Of a stretch of DNA of 64,000 nt, positions 53,616 through 64,000 are shown piece after piece (the stretch's first letter is position 1; every line of letters begins with the position of its first letter). Position numbers and translations under genes: made by a program. Where the stretch lies: positions 248,001-312,000 of the forward strand of contig NW_026570262.1 of the NCBI RefSeq assembly GCF_019649055.1, in the 5' to 3' direction. This stretch comes from Paramacrobiotus metropolitanus. Taxonomy: Eukaryota; Tardigrada; Eutardigrada; Parachela; Macrobiotidae. A model generated the notes under the pieces. The model worked only from the letters and a program-made list of their open reading frames with translations, was not told the DNA's origin and searched no databases.

Positions 53616-55680
53616 CGGGTTATAAGTATGAGGAGTTCTTTTCGGCAATTGCAGCTGAAATTCGGAAAAATTGAAATCGAAAAAGATTTGAACGATTTTT
53701 AGGCGATATCAGCATTTGCAGCTTACGAAGCAGTTGCAGTACCATGACTGTGAATCTGTGATTTGCGGATGTACAATTAATGCTGGGCTTTTTATAACGA
53801 CAATCAGCAAACCGCTGCATCATTCATCGTCAACCAGTGAAGCGCAATAATTATGATCAAACGCTGCACTGGCTGTTATACAATAATTTGCACAATCTTA
53901 CGTTGCAGCAGCGATAGATATCGGGCAACTTTATTCAGATGGATGGAATTAATTTTTAATGGCTTGGTATTACTGCAACCTTATAATTGTATACGGATTA
54001 GTTAAGCAAATCTTGGATCTTCGATTATTAAACTGCTAAATCATCCTGCCGCGGAGTGAGAACGAAAGAACTGGAATAATCCGGGAGCGGCATGCTATAA
54101 CAGATATTTTACAGTAACATTCTGCGGAAGTGCGTTACGCTTGTTACTAGTTCGACCAGATCCCTATAGAAATCTATATGTGGTGTGCAAGTGAAATGTC
54201 ATTATAAACAGTTTCATATTTAGTGAATTCTTCCCGTGTTTCATTCCGAGGGCCGTACTTCCTGGCGTCCATTTACTGCTACGTTCGTCGAAATTTGGAC
54301 TTCAACCGGCCTTCCCTCGTCATGAGTGAGCCCCTCTGGTAAGCACACCGTACCTCATTAACGCCAATACCGGCGTTCAGTACATCAAGATTCAAGGTAC
54401 GCATGGATAACGCCACCGTCGCCTCTCGGACCAACAGCGGTCAAGTCGACATGTACCGTACAAATCATGCTCTACCGATCGACCGGCCTGGTACCGTACA
54501 GTAATATCCGATTGTACGACAACGACCTTTTTCAGTTTGCACGGCATGGCTAATCTTTCTTGGCGTTTGTTCGCTATAAAAGTTGCAATGATTTCCTTGA
54601 CCAGTGATGACCACTGGTACACTCTAGCAGTCGAATTCGGTTACGCAAAAGTGTAGAAATTCGTTGTTTCTCCAACACGGCTTTTCTTTTAATCGGGTAT
54701 TGCAATCGAAAATTATATCTAACACGGACAGTAATCCATTTTATCAAACATGTTGACAATACCATTGCCACCGTCAGATATAAATTTGTAGGTATACGGT
54801 CAAATGTGAATAATTATATTATAATATACAAGCAATAATTATATATAGATACGAGCACGTTTACTTCGTACTTCTAAGTACACGTATACCACGGTTCAAC
54901 TGCACTTTTGACTGCTACTGGCCACCAGCTGAAATGGTGTTGCCTGATTGATCATCAATTGTTTTATTGTGGTTACAATTTGGGCTGATTTCCCATATCC
55001 ATGAAGAACATCGAATATGCTAGGCTAGCAAAGTCAACAAAAACACAACCAAACACCAGTAATTACCACACTTCGTTAAACGCGAGAAAAGCGACCGTAA
55101 AGACGCAACACATCTCATATCTGCTATAGGCTGTTGGACCAGGCAATCCTTTCACTGGCTCTAGCGGGTTCCTGTGGTGCCTTGTAGAGCCGTACTGGCC
55201 ACTGGCGAAGAGCGCGATCAACGGGACGGTGACCGGGTGTACTCTGTAGAAGGAAATCCCCGGAAAACGCAACTCCGAAGCCGCAAGTTCGGGCCAACGA
55301 AGCGCCGCGAATGGCATGAAAGTTGTTCCTACAGAGCAAATTTACGAGTAAAACTGCTGAAGGCGCAAAGGCCGGCTGCCACCAAACCTGGAGACGCGGA
55401 TTCACTGGGTGAATCGGTGGAGCAGCAGAATGCCGTGGAGTTCAGAATCCCCGAACGACCAAACACGGCTTCAGCAAGGAACTCCACGGCTCTCTCCTGC
55501 TCCACCGATCCACCAGCGTGTCTAGTAGAGCGGTTTTTTGGTGGGCGTTCGTTTTCCGAAATGACTCTAGCTTAACAGCCTCCGCATTCCGTCCACTCGA
55601 CTTCTTCCGCAGTCCTTCACTCACTACCGGCATTATACCGACCGGTTATAATGCTGGGGCCGTTGCACCGCCACCAGCAC
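53616..55680. other. 5' flank of GPCR copy 8 and intergenic
   Basis: 53616-54180 is array flank (GCATCATTCATCGTCAACCAGTGAAGCG; TAAATCATCCTGCCGCGGA). 54200-55400 shows no gene. 55410-55512 forms a hairpin: GAATCGGTGGAGCAGCAGAA and GCCGTGGAGTTC are mirrored by GAACTCCACGG and CTGCTCCACCGATCC. Confidence 0.5.
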
Positions 55681-56340
55681 GACATCCCGCCTGACGGAAT
55701 ACTGTCAATGAGCTTCCTTCAACCGGGTTAGCACCTGCTAAAGTGTCCCTTACTATTGATTCCTTTCAGTCACTGAGCTACCCTCAACCAGGTCAGCACC
55801 AGCTAACGTGTCCGTTACTGTTGATTCGTTTCAGGCATCCCGCCTGACGGAATACTCTGTCACTGAGCTACCCTCAACCAGGTCAGCACCAGCTAACGTG
55901 TCCGTTACTGTTGATTCGTTTCAGGCATCCCGCCTGACGGAATACTCTGTCACTGAGCTACCCTCAACCAGGTCAGCACCAGCTAACGTATCCGTTACTG
56001 TTGATTCGTTTCAGGCATCCCGCCTGAGAAAAATACTCGGTCACTGAGCTACCCTCAACCGGGTCAGCACCAGCTAACGTGTCCGTTACTGTTGATTCGT
56101 TTCAGGCATCCCGCCTGACGGAATACTCTGTCACTGAGCTACCCTCAACCAGGTCAGCACCAGCTAACGTGTCCGTTACTGTTGATTCGTTTCAGGCATC
56201 CCGCCTGACGAAAATACTCGGTCACTGAGCTACCCTCAACCGGGTCAGCACCAGCTGACGTATCCGTTACCGTTGATCCGTTTCAGGAATCCTGCCCGTG
56301 AGGGATACATCTGTCGCTCAGCCACCCTTGACCGGGTCAG
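55681..56340. repeat. 90-bp-unit minisatellite, about seven units
   Basis: CACTGAGCTACCCTCAACC recurs at 55771, 55861, 55951, 56042, 56132 and 56222. The unit is 90 bp (one 91), with a degenerate first and last copy. A plus frame reads SVTVDSFQASRLTEYSVTEL repeatedly. I regard it as non-coding unless transcripts show otherwise. Confidence 0.9.
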
Positions 56341-57665
56341 GTCTAGGACAGCTGAAAGCTCGAAAGCATGTTTCTGTATTGTAATGCAGGCTTTATTCCA
56401 GCAGCTTACAATACATACTACTAATAATGTTTTTCACACACTCGTTTATATACCGTTAACCTCCCCTTATCGTCAACAACATCAGCTGGCTAATTTATCT
56501 GCTCATCGTACATTGGGCTAAGTCCAGGGAACACAGCTCATGCGCTCAACACATGTAGTAAACATGCAGCTGTGGCATGGCACAGTCTATGTTGCCGCCG
56601 CCTTCATAATCACGCACCGCAATTATGAACCTTGTATCCGCACACACTCACGGTGTCTTAATGTCCCATGATTTCCTTGGCACATTGTTGAGATAGAGTT
56701 TTGAGTGATCGATATTTGGCACGGCTTAGTACATAGCCGACACAAAAAAAGAGGAAAACAAAATCGTTACCGCTATTCTATGGAGAAAGAGTCGAAATTT
56801 GACATCAATTAAGCACTAACAGCAGTGCTTGTTTTGTTCGTGACATGCACTTTTGCAAACACGTTTCTAAGCGAGTGTGAGAAATAAGCATTTTCTACTA
56901 ATGTGCTTGCAATAAGACATTACTGAACATCAGCACTTCCTGGATACTTTCGCACACAAAGCGAAGCTCCTCTCTGTAACGTTGTGGCTTGCTGCTAAAT
57001 ACTATACTATACTACAAACAGTGACCGTTTGTGCGGGCCGTTTCCCTTGAATTTCTAATGGCAGTTTGGATATAAAAGAAACTATTCTGAGCAATTGAGA
57101 GACGTTTGTATTTGTACTGCGTAAACCAATTCTTGGTGCGTTAGGCCTACGGCACTCATGACGTTAAAACGCCCTGTGTACTTGGTATCATATTGGTGAA
57201 CAAATGCTCCCAAGTCCCAACAGCCTAGCAATATCGGACCTGCCTGGCATGAAAGTGATACCTTGTGTATGACATACGAGACTTAGAGTAGGCACTCTGA
57301 TGGCAGTTGTAAACGTAATACGACGCTCAAGTTGGAATGTAACGTTGCAGGAATGTACGTTGTGGAACTGAATGTTGCGAGTGTTGTAATCAAATACTGA
57401 AACAATCGTTGCAGCATCACTCGAACACCGGATATAACGAAAGAAACAGTGCTGTCTATAGCCATTGCCGTTATCGAAGTATTTCAGGACCATTTCTGTG
57501 TGGGAGGGCACGTACCGCCGATGCAGGGACGCATCATAATGCAAAATTAAAGAGGCTGAAAATTGTATTGCAGTATAAATTTCATATCCTTTTCGTGCAA
57601 ACTGCAATAACATCTACTGAAATCCCTACAAGGAAGGAAATCTCTTTGACTGTTTCTGGAAAGTG
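56341..57665. other. Intergenic, no gene seen
   Basis: No supported gene on either strand. It probably contains regulatory DNA of the receptor at 57752. Confidence 0.4.
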
Positions 57666-57671
57666 TATAAA
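57666..57671 (+). promoter_or_regulatory. Candidate TATA box of the two-exon GPCR
   Basis: TATAAA lies 81 bp before the ATG at 57752. Motif and spacing only. Confidence 0.35.
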
Positions 57672-57751
57672 TGCAGATTGCTTTTATGTACTGACATGAT
57701 CGAGCCATTGTCTAGGTCCCCTAGTAATCATTTTTCTGGATTAAAAGTAAA

Positions 57752-59236
57752 ATGAATAAGTCACTCTCAGCAGCGTTTAATGGTAATTCTTCAAACGCGA
57801 GCCATGTTCCACTAAGTCTTGCAAATACGATTCCGGTCGGTTGGCTACTGGGTGCAGTGGAATTCTGCAGTATACTAGCCAATGTGACCCTGATATGCGT
57901 ATACTGCCGAACGCCTAGTCTTCGCACACCCTTCGGGGTTTATGTAATCAGCTTAGCGGTCGTGGATACCGTGCAGTCCTCCACTCTATCCCTCGAATAC
58001 ATCGCCAACTTCCTGCAAATTCCCTGGCCCTTTGGAGCGTTCTACTGTTCCCTCGTTCTGTATCTCGGCTGGGTCCTGATTGGAATGATACTGTATATTC
58101 ATCTACTGATTACATTCAACCGGTTGTGGGCCGTGACCTTTCCCAATAGTTATCGTATTCGCCATAATAAAGCGTTTGCTTGCTGCGCCGTTGCCGGCGT
58201 GTTCTTGTTTATCCAGATTATGGTCCTGCCGGGAGCCATTGTGTATGAAGTACGGTTTGGGCAATCTCGACCGCCGTATGCCTGTACGTACGATCTTCAC
58301 TTGATGATGGCGTCTAGTGTAATAAATTCGGTGATACTGACGACGCTGCCTAATGTGGCCATACTTATTATTTATCCGGTGATCTACTTCAAAGTCCGCA
58401 ATCGCGTGCCGGATGCCAAAGTATCCTTGCCGCTCAATCACACCAATAATCCGAATTCCAATGCTGCATTTTCCAAAACAAGGGGTACTTCGACGTTTTT
58501 CGCTTTCCGGACATTTGCTTAAAATGGATTCATGTACCGGGCAGCAGAGACACGATATTCTTCGCACTATTTCACATTAGAAAACTTGATGATATTTTTT
58601 AGTAATCTAGTGTATAAGTTTATAAAAACAATAATTGTCACGTACTCAATTTTCGAAAGTTTTTGTCATGTGGAGCTGGAGAATACCGTGTTTCTGTTGT
58701 CCGGTACTCGTATTTATATTGTGGAAACGTCCGGAATGCGAAAAGCGTTCAAGCAGTTACTAGCTTATAGGTTATTAGGTACTTCATGTACTCTGTATAA
58801 ATTATTTAGTACTACAGATAAGTGCATTAAGTTTTTCCACAATAATGAAAATACCGTAAGCGATGTGTAAGTACAGTAACGTTTAGGTGCTCCAGATGAA
58901 CCCACGCTTACCGTTAACGACACCGCTAACGAACTCTCGGCAACCGACATGGATATTGAGAAGCGACAGCATAGCACCAAAGCAAAACCGCAAAAAGCCG
59001 GAAAAGAGCACAGTACGCGCCGGCATTTCGCCATTCTGACCGCGCTGGTGATCAGTGCGGTATTCTGCTCGACACCCATCAATGTGGTTTACACCATGCT
59101 GCTTTTCGATGTATTCAGCCTGGAAGCACTGGCTGCTACCAGTTTCATTTTTTATTTTAATGCATTATTGAACCCGTTGATGTATTTCCTGGCATCACAA
59201 GAATGGCGAGACGCCTTTAAAAGATTATTCTGTTGA
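57752..59236 (+). CDS. Class A GPCR, two exons, distinct from the array
   Basis: Exon 1 is 57752-58484 and exon 2 is 58887-59236. A phase-1 intron of 402 bp has GTACTT donor and TTTAG acceptor, and joining keeps the frame, giving 360 residues. The N-terminus has NSS and NAS glycosylation sites. Helices at about 30-52, 61-86, 97-125, 142-164, 185-214, 292-316 and 326-348. Cys99 and Cys178 can form the conserved disulfide. The DRY site reads N-R-L (123-125), and TM7 has a canonical NPLMY (340-344). The third loop, where the intron falls, is long and polar (215-290). It shares HIHLL(I)-x2-NR-WA in TM3 with the array receptors, so it is probably a distant, older relative. Ligand unknown. The intronic open frame at 58532-58870 is not taken as coding. 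Confidence 0.88.
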
Positions 59237-59811
59237 CTGTCTGTCCGCCTTACCGGGCGTCGCGTATCGGGACAGAAAAACTGTGAGAGCGAAGTACAAC
59301 GTCCTGAAAATGCTATCTATTGATTTTTTAAATAATTTTTGTTTGATTTTTTGTTTTCTATTCGATGGCTCCAGTGTATAATGGACAGTGTACATAATAT
59401 TCACGATCAGTCGATACTCGATGCTATTGTACAGTAACTAACCAGCTACTCGTAGGTACAGTCACCGTACATATATGTAACACAGAACAAGCGCCATGAG
59501 TCAAGCAGTTTATGATTGGCGTGGTGCAGCAGTAAGTGCCAAACTTGCAGCTAGTAAAAACATGGATGCCAATAACTGATCCCAAGTACATCATAAAGAA
59601 ACTTGAAAAAAATGTAAAATTTAAGGTGAAACTCTACCACAACATTTATTTCCGCTGCGGTTATCAAACGATTAGAGTAGAGCTTTTGGGGCGGCGGCTA
59701 CGTGTCTCCATATCTCACTTGCGCCACTGCGCTCAGCTGTCGTAAAATCAGCACGCAGTCAACATGATCGAATTTAAAAACAAAAACATCATCGTAAGAC
59801 TTTGGCACCCT
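59237..59811. other. Intergenic, no gene seen
   Basis: 3' flank of the receptor. No further gene recognised. Confidence 0.4.
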
Positions 59812-60663
59812 ATCATTTCGGAAATCATTCATTTCGGAAACCATTCATTTCGGAAACCATTCATTTCGGAAATCGTTCATTTCGGAAACCAAGCATTTCG
59901 AAAACAATTAAGTAAACAAACGAAAAGATAAGATTACATAAGAAAACATAAAAAAGTATAACGTAAGAAAGCATAAAAACATAAGAAAACTTTAGAAACA
60001 ATTACCAAAACTAAGAAAACCTGAGAAACTTAATACAAAACAAGAATAACATACAGAAACCTAAGAAAACTATTTAATTACGAAACCTAATTAAGAAACC
60101 TAATTAAGAAACTTAATTAAGAACTTAAGAAAACCTAAGAAACAGAAGAAAACATTTAAATAATACCACATCATGAAAAAAAACCACGTAATTAAGAACC
60201 TTAATTAAGAAACTTAATTAAGAAATTAAGAAAACCTAAGAAATCTAAGAAACCTAAGAAAACATTTGAATACCAAGAAAACCACCTAATTAAGAACCCT
60301 AATTATGAAACCTAATTAGGAACTTAGTAAAGCTAAGAAACCTTAGAGTCATCTACAGCTTAGGACAAAATGGTCGCATACCCAACATCTCCACATTCAG
60401 TACGAATGCAGCGCAGTGCACTGTACGACTGAGTTCAAAATATCCGTTTCGTACAAGTGCACTGCACCGCTTGCGTACAGAATACTGGGTATGGGGCTAT
60501 GCGACCATTTAGTCCTACATTGTAAATAGTATAAGAAAGCATAAGAAACACCGAAAAACATACTCGTATTTCAAAATGAACGGTTTCCGAAATGAACGGT
60601 TTCCGAAATGAATGGTTTCCGAAATGAATGGTTTCCGAAATGAATGGTTTCCGAAATGAATGG
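59812..60663. mobile_element. Fold-back element made of inverted 18-bp repeats
   Basis: The left block (59812-59900) repeats CATTTCGGAAACCATT five or six times. The right block (60574-60663) repeats the inverse, AATGGTTTCCGAAATG. Between them is A-rich sequence with AAGAAACCTAATT-type repeats, and a nested element at 60363. The outermost bases (GACTTTGG on the left, CCAAGACTTTTG on the right) are only partly symmetrical and no target duplication is clear. Confidence 0.7.
60363..60515. mobile_element. Nested MITE with TA target duplication
   Basis: GGACAAAATGGTCGCATA at the left is the inverse of TATG-CGACCATTTAGTCC at the right, and inner parts (GTGCACTG and CAGTGCAC) also pair. TA flanks both sides (60361-60362, 60516-60517). 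It lies inside the repeat-ended element. Confidence 0.7.
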
Positions 60664-60885
60664 ACACCAAGACTTTTGCATGCTTTCGATTTATTATTTT
60701 GATATTTTCCTAGGTTTACTTTGAGCTTGGTCCTAGAAAATTTTGTTGAAGCGTTTTTTTGCAATACTGATTAGGAGAACGATGTAGGCTGCAGTGCATT
60801 GTATGCGCCTGTTGGAATCTTGAAGACGAGACGAGTTGAGACTTCTTGAATCTTGAAACAGGATTGCAGACTCCCCATCACCATC

Positions 60886-63800
60886 ATGAGCTCCCTCAGC
60901 CAGCTGCAGAAACGCCTCTTCTTCAAGCTGCCCCTGGACCGCCACTGCACTCTCCACCTGTGCCCCGCAGGGGACGCCCTGTGCTGCCTCACCGCGGCGG
61001 GGGAGCTGTACTACGCTCCGCTGACGGGACGCCAGCTCAAACTGGTCCGACCCAGTGTGGCCGAGTTCCTGTGGCTGGACGCCCGCCGTTGTGTGCTGCT
61101 GGACGGGGCGACGCACGAACTCCTCTTCTACCTGCTGGACACGCAGGACACCGTCAAGTTTGTGGTGCTGATGCAGTTCAGCTTCCCCTTTGTGGCCAGT
61201 GCGCTGGCGGACCATGGACTGGTGTTGCAGTTGGATGATGCGCTGCAGCTGCTGAAATTCCATACCTTTACGCTGCGTGAGTCCGTCTGATCGAAAATTG
61301 CTTCCGGAATTTTATCAGATTTTTCTTTTCACATGTTATTACGTATTTCCATATATTTTTATTTATTTCAGTTTTACAAATTCATATTAATTTTTCTTTT
61401 AAGTTATGATATTATTTTCGTGTTTTTATTTTTCAGTTTTTCTTAATAATTTTCAGTTTTAATTTCTCATATTTTCCTTTTATTTTTCCGCTTTACTGTC
61501 CTATTCAGATTCAGCTTTTTTCCGACTCAAAACTGACGGGTAGTGTGTGTAGTTTTATAATTTATTTGTCTGCAGTTGCCGTAAATTTTTATTACAGTAC
61601 GTACATGTTTTTATAGAAGCGAATTTGTATTTTCAGATGTATGAAATATTGCTCAGCTTTTTGCGTATTTTTTTGAGAGTGGAATTTTTTATCGTCAGGA
61701 GTTTTCACGAAAAGAATCGCATAAGAGAAAAGTACGTTTTGGGTTTTTTTAGACTTCTATATTTTGGTATTTGAATTCAACAGGTAGTAGATTCTCTTAC
61801 ACTAAATAAAACATGCACGTTTTTTTGTTTTGCAGTACATTTTTTGCTAGTGAAGTTCTCATTTCAGCAGTCTTTTTCCTTGGTATTTTTTCCAGTGTTT
61901 TTACGGCGCTCTTCTGGTGTCTCTGTAATTTCGATTTTCGCTGGCTTTCGTAGTACATGGGCAACGGTGTTAGATTCCAGTAATTGTATGTGGTATGTAC
62001 TCGCTCTCTGTTTTCTATCCAGTAATCTTAGACTCGTCGGAATTCTCGTTTGATTAAATAAATCGAATGTTAAATTAATTTTTTTATTTGATTGTTTTCA
62101 ATGTTCATTGTGAAATTTGTCATTTCTTGTGTGTTCGAAAATTTAAATTAAATGCCAAGTAAGAAAAGCCAAAGCGCGGATAGTTGAAAGTTTTAACAGT
62201 ACAAAAAGAAGCCAAAGTGTCTGTTTTTGTTATTTTTAAGATATTCTGTTTGCAGCTGGCGATATGGGACGAGGCGGGGAATCGGTGAAAGAGCTGTTCT
62301 GCACGGCGAAATCGGAGCATCTCCTGCGCTTCCACGTGCAGACCTCCACCCGCACCCTGCAGCTGACCTCCTGCCTGAAACTGGCCCGCGGGGGCGTGGC
62401 CACCGCCTGCGGCGATGTGTGCCTCTTCTACGCTCCGCTATCCCGCAACCTCTTCATCGTCTCGGCCGTGGAGAGAGAGTTTCTCGTCGTGGCGTCACTA
62501 AAGAAAATCCTCTCACCCCGCACCTCCGCCAAGATCCATTTGATCGCGCTGTCACCCGATGGCAGGTGGCTGGTGCTGGTCACGTCGGATCTGGATGTCC
62601 ATCAGGTGCAATTCGCCGCGGTAAGGATTACGTCTACATAGTAAACTGTATTTTCGTTCGAAATAAATATTACGACAATAGGAAAGTGTAGATTTTCCAT
62701 TGAATTGTAAATTATCGGAATTGTGCACGAATACGATGGGAAAAATGGACGTATTTATTGATTTTCGTAGTGTAGTGTCTCCTGCAATGTAAAAGGGTTT
62801 AGTCTTCTGTCAGGGCGATTGTGAAAGACCCTTATCATTATGAGAATTTTGCGAATGCTTCCCATTTTTTCAAAAAGAATTATTCATGTAGCAGTGTCTC
62901 CGCGCTAAATATTTTGTACTTGGGTCGCTACTCTTCTATTACTTGGTAAAATTCTGCATTTTTCCGAAAGGTTTTTCTCTAGTAATGGGCTGGCCACTGC
63001 CTGTTGTACTACAGCAGGCGCAGTAACCTGCAAATTACATAGTACGGATGATTTGATTTGGAAAATGTTTTTGTGTGCTTTATTAAAACGGTTATTGTCG
63101 CCATGGTCCATTGGCTGCATTGCATTTCATGCATTGCAGTTGAACGAGGACAGTGTGATGAGTAAAGGCTCCATCTTCTCCTGCCAGACCGGCCGCTACC
63201 TGGAGGAAGACTACCAGCCGGATATCGCTGCCCGCCGGCCCAGCCGTCGCATGAACACCGTCTGGGAGCGGGAAGTGGCGCAGTTGGTGGCTAAAAACCA
63301 CGCCAAGGAGCACTACACCACCACCGGCTGGATCTTCCCGCCGATGGACGCTGCCGCGCCGGTCAACATGCCGTGGCGGGCGCCGGAAGAGTTCGAGGGA
63401 TTCGTCCCGCAGGCGCTGCACTGCACCCCCACCGAGACCTATGTCCTGGCCAAGAATTTCGAGCACATCCTGCTTCTTGGTGAGTTTCTGAGGGATAACG
63501 CTCTGCAAAATAAAATATTTTTTTAAGGTTTAGCCGTATTTATTGAATTTAGATATTTTACGTGTTTTAAAATGATCGACTATTTGCATAATACAGTTAA
63601 ACTGAAATATAGTTGATTGTTATTTATATTGCGTAGGTTTACATAGATCAGCATTCTCCGCAAAAAAATGCATTTTCCGTTACGATTTTAAAATTAATGA
63701 CCTTCATTTTACTTTTTTACTGGCGAAGTTGTAACGTGCAGAGTTACATGTGAAGATCTCGTAGTGTAATGGATCATTGGTGTACTGCTGTATACCTCTA

Positions 63801-64000
63801 TGTAAATTGAGCGTCTAATAATATATTCAAGGGACAGGCAATAATTTGGTTTAATGCCTCAGGGAGCGTCGCTTTTTTTTTGCGTTTTTCGGGCTTCTCG
63901 TTGTTGCTGAATAGCTACCTAGTACCTACGGTCACTGGTGTTTTTCTTGCTACCGGTAGGCGTGAAGAAGCTGACCGGTCCCGAGGGTGTGTGGATGTCG
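60886..64000 (+). CDS. Unrecognised GC-rich multi-exon gene, first four exons
   Basis: Exon 1 60886-61276 (ATG, MSSLSQLQKRLFFKL), exon 2 62256-62620, exon 3 63140-63479, exon 4 from 63960 past the window end. Donors are GTGAGT, GTAAGG and GTGAGT; acceptors TGCAG, TGCAG and GGTAG. Phases 1, 0 and 1 all keep the frame, giving over 380 residues. Exons are GC-rich and introns (979, 519 and 480 bp) AT-rich. The sequence consists of short hydrophobic strands with turns (HCTLHLCPAGDALCCLTAAG, IHLIALSPDGRWLVLVTSD), resembling beta-propeller repeats. Exon 3 adds a charged helical part (TVWEREVAQLVAKNH). No signal peptide or membrane helix. It may be a WD-like scaffold or trafficking protein. Family not identified. 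Confidence 0.8.

Noticed and set aside
58532-58870. 112-codon plus-strand frame inside the two-exon GPCR
   Set aside because: It lies in the intron, has no receptor likeness, and splicing around it gives a complete seven-helix protein.
60846-61263. Other long frames on both strands over the GC-rich exon 1
   Set aside because: Shadows caused by high GC; only the 60886 frame joins correctly to exons 2-4.
1-64000. CRISPR arrays or bacterial operons
   Set aside because: No repeat-spacer arrays or operon-like gene runs; introns and element types show animal nuclear DNA.

Overview
This is animal nuclear DNA. It has spliced protein genes with small introns (61 to about 980 bp), class A G-protein-coupled receptors (GPCRs), and several classes of eukaryotic transposable element. 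I favour a small-genome invertebrate, possibly a eutardigrade, because the receptor family and an uncharacterised 282-residue protein resemble families I associate with tardigrades. That is a weak inference, not a demonstrated identity.

Left part (1-15 kb): a decayed Ulp1-like protease fragment lies between inverted minisatellite blocks (57-620). Two tandem copies of an unusual gene with remote likeness to uracil-DNA glycosylase follow (1380-2270 and 4191-5272); both have broken frames. Next are a compact bacterial-like domain gene (6777-7216, minus), a decayed unrecognised gene (8397-9024), an intact uncharacterised gene (10004-10852, minus), and a four-exon PARP-like gene (13853-14805) that encodes only the WGR domain and part of the helical regulatory domain, with no catalytic domain.

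Middle part (15-54 kb): a tandem array of one intronless GPCR family on the minus strand. Three copies are intact (19075-20073, 22911-23900, 33690-34679) and at least five are broken or reduced to relics. The copies share a long 5' flank, so the duplicated unit is larger than the gene. Remnants of the last PARP-like exon are carried inside two units. Mobile DNA has repeatedly cut the array: a 4.07-kb element with about 100-bp inverted ends and a perfect 9-bp target duplication; a DIRS-type tyrosine-recombinase retroelement; a two-ORF non-LTR element; a 4.09-kb element with 34-bp inverted ends inside a receptor gene, carrying a reverse transcriptase with a C-terminal nuclease-like domain; and several small fold-back elements with TTAA, TA or TTG target duplications.

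Right part (54-64 kb): a 90-bp-unit minisatellite, a different two-exon class A GPCR (57752-59236, plus), a fold-back element built of inverted 18-bp repeats with a nested TA-flanked element, and the first four exons of a GC-rich, unrecognised multi-exon gene (60886 to beyond the window end).

The genes do not form a pathway. The main story is birth-and-death evolution of a lineage-specific receptor cluster that accumulates duplications, gene conversion, pseudogenes and transposons.
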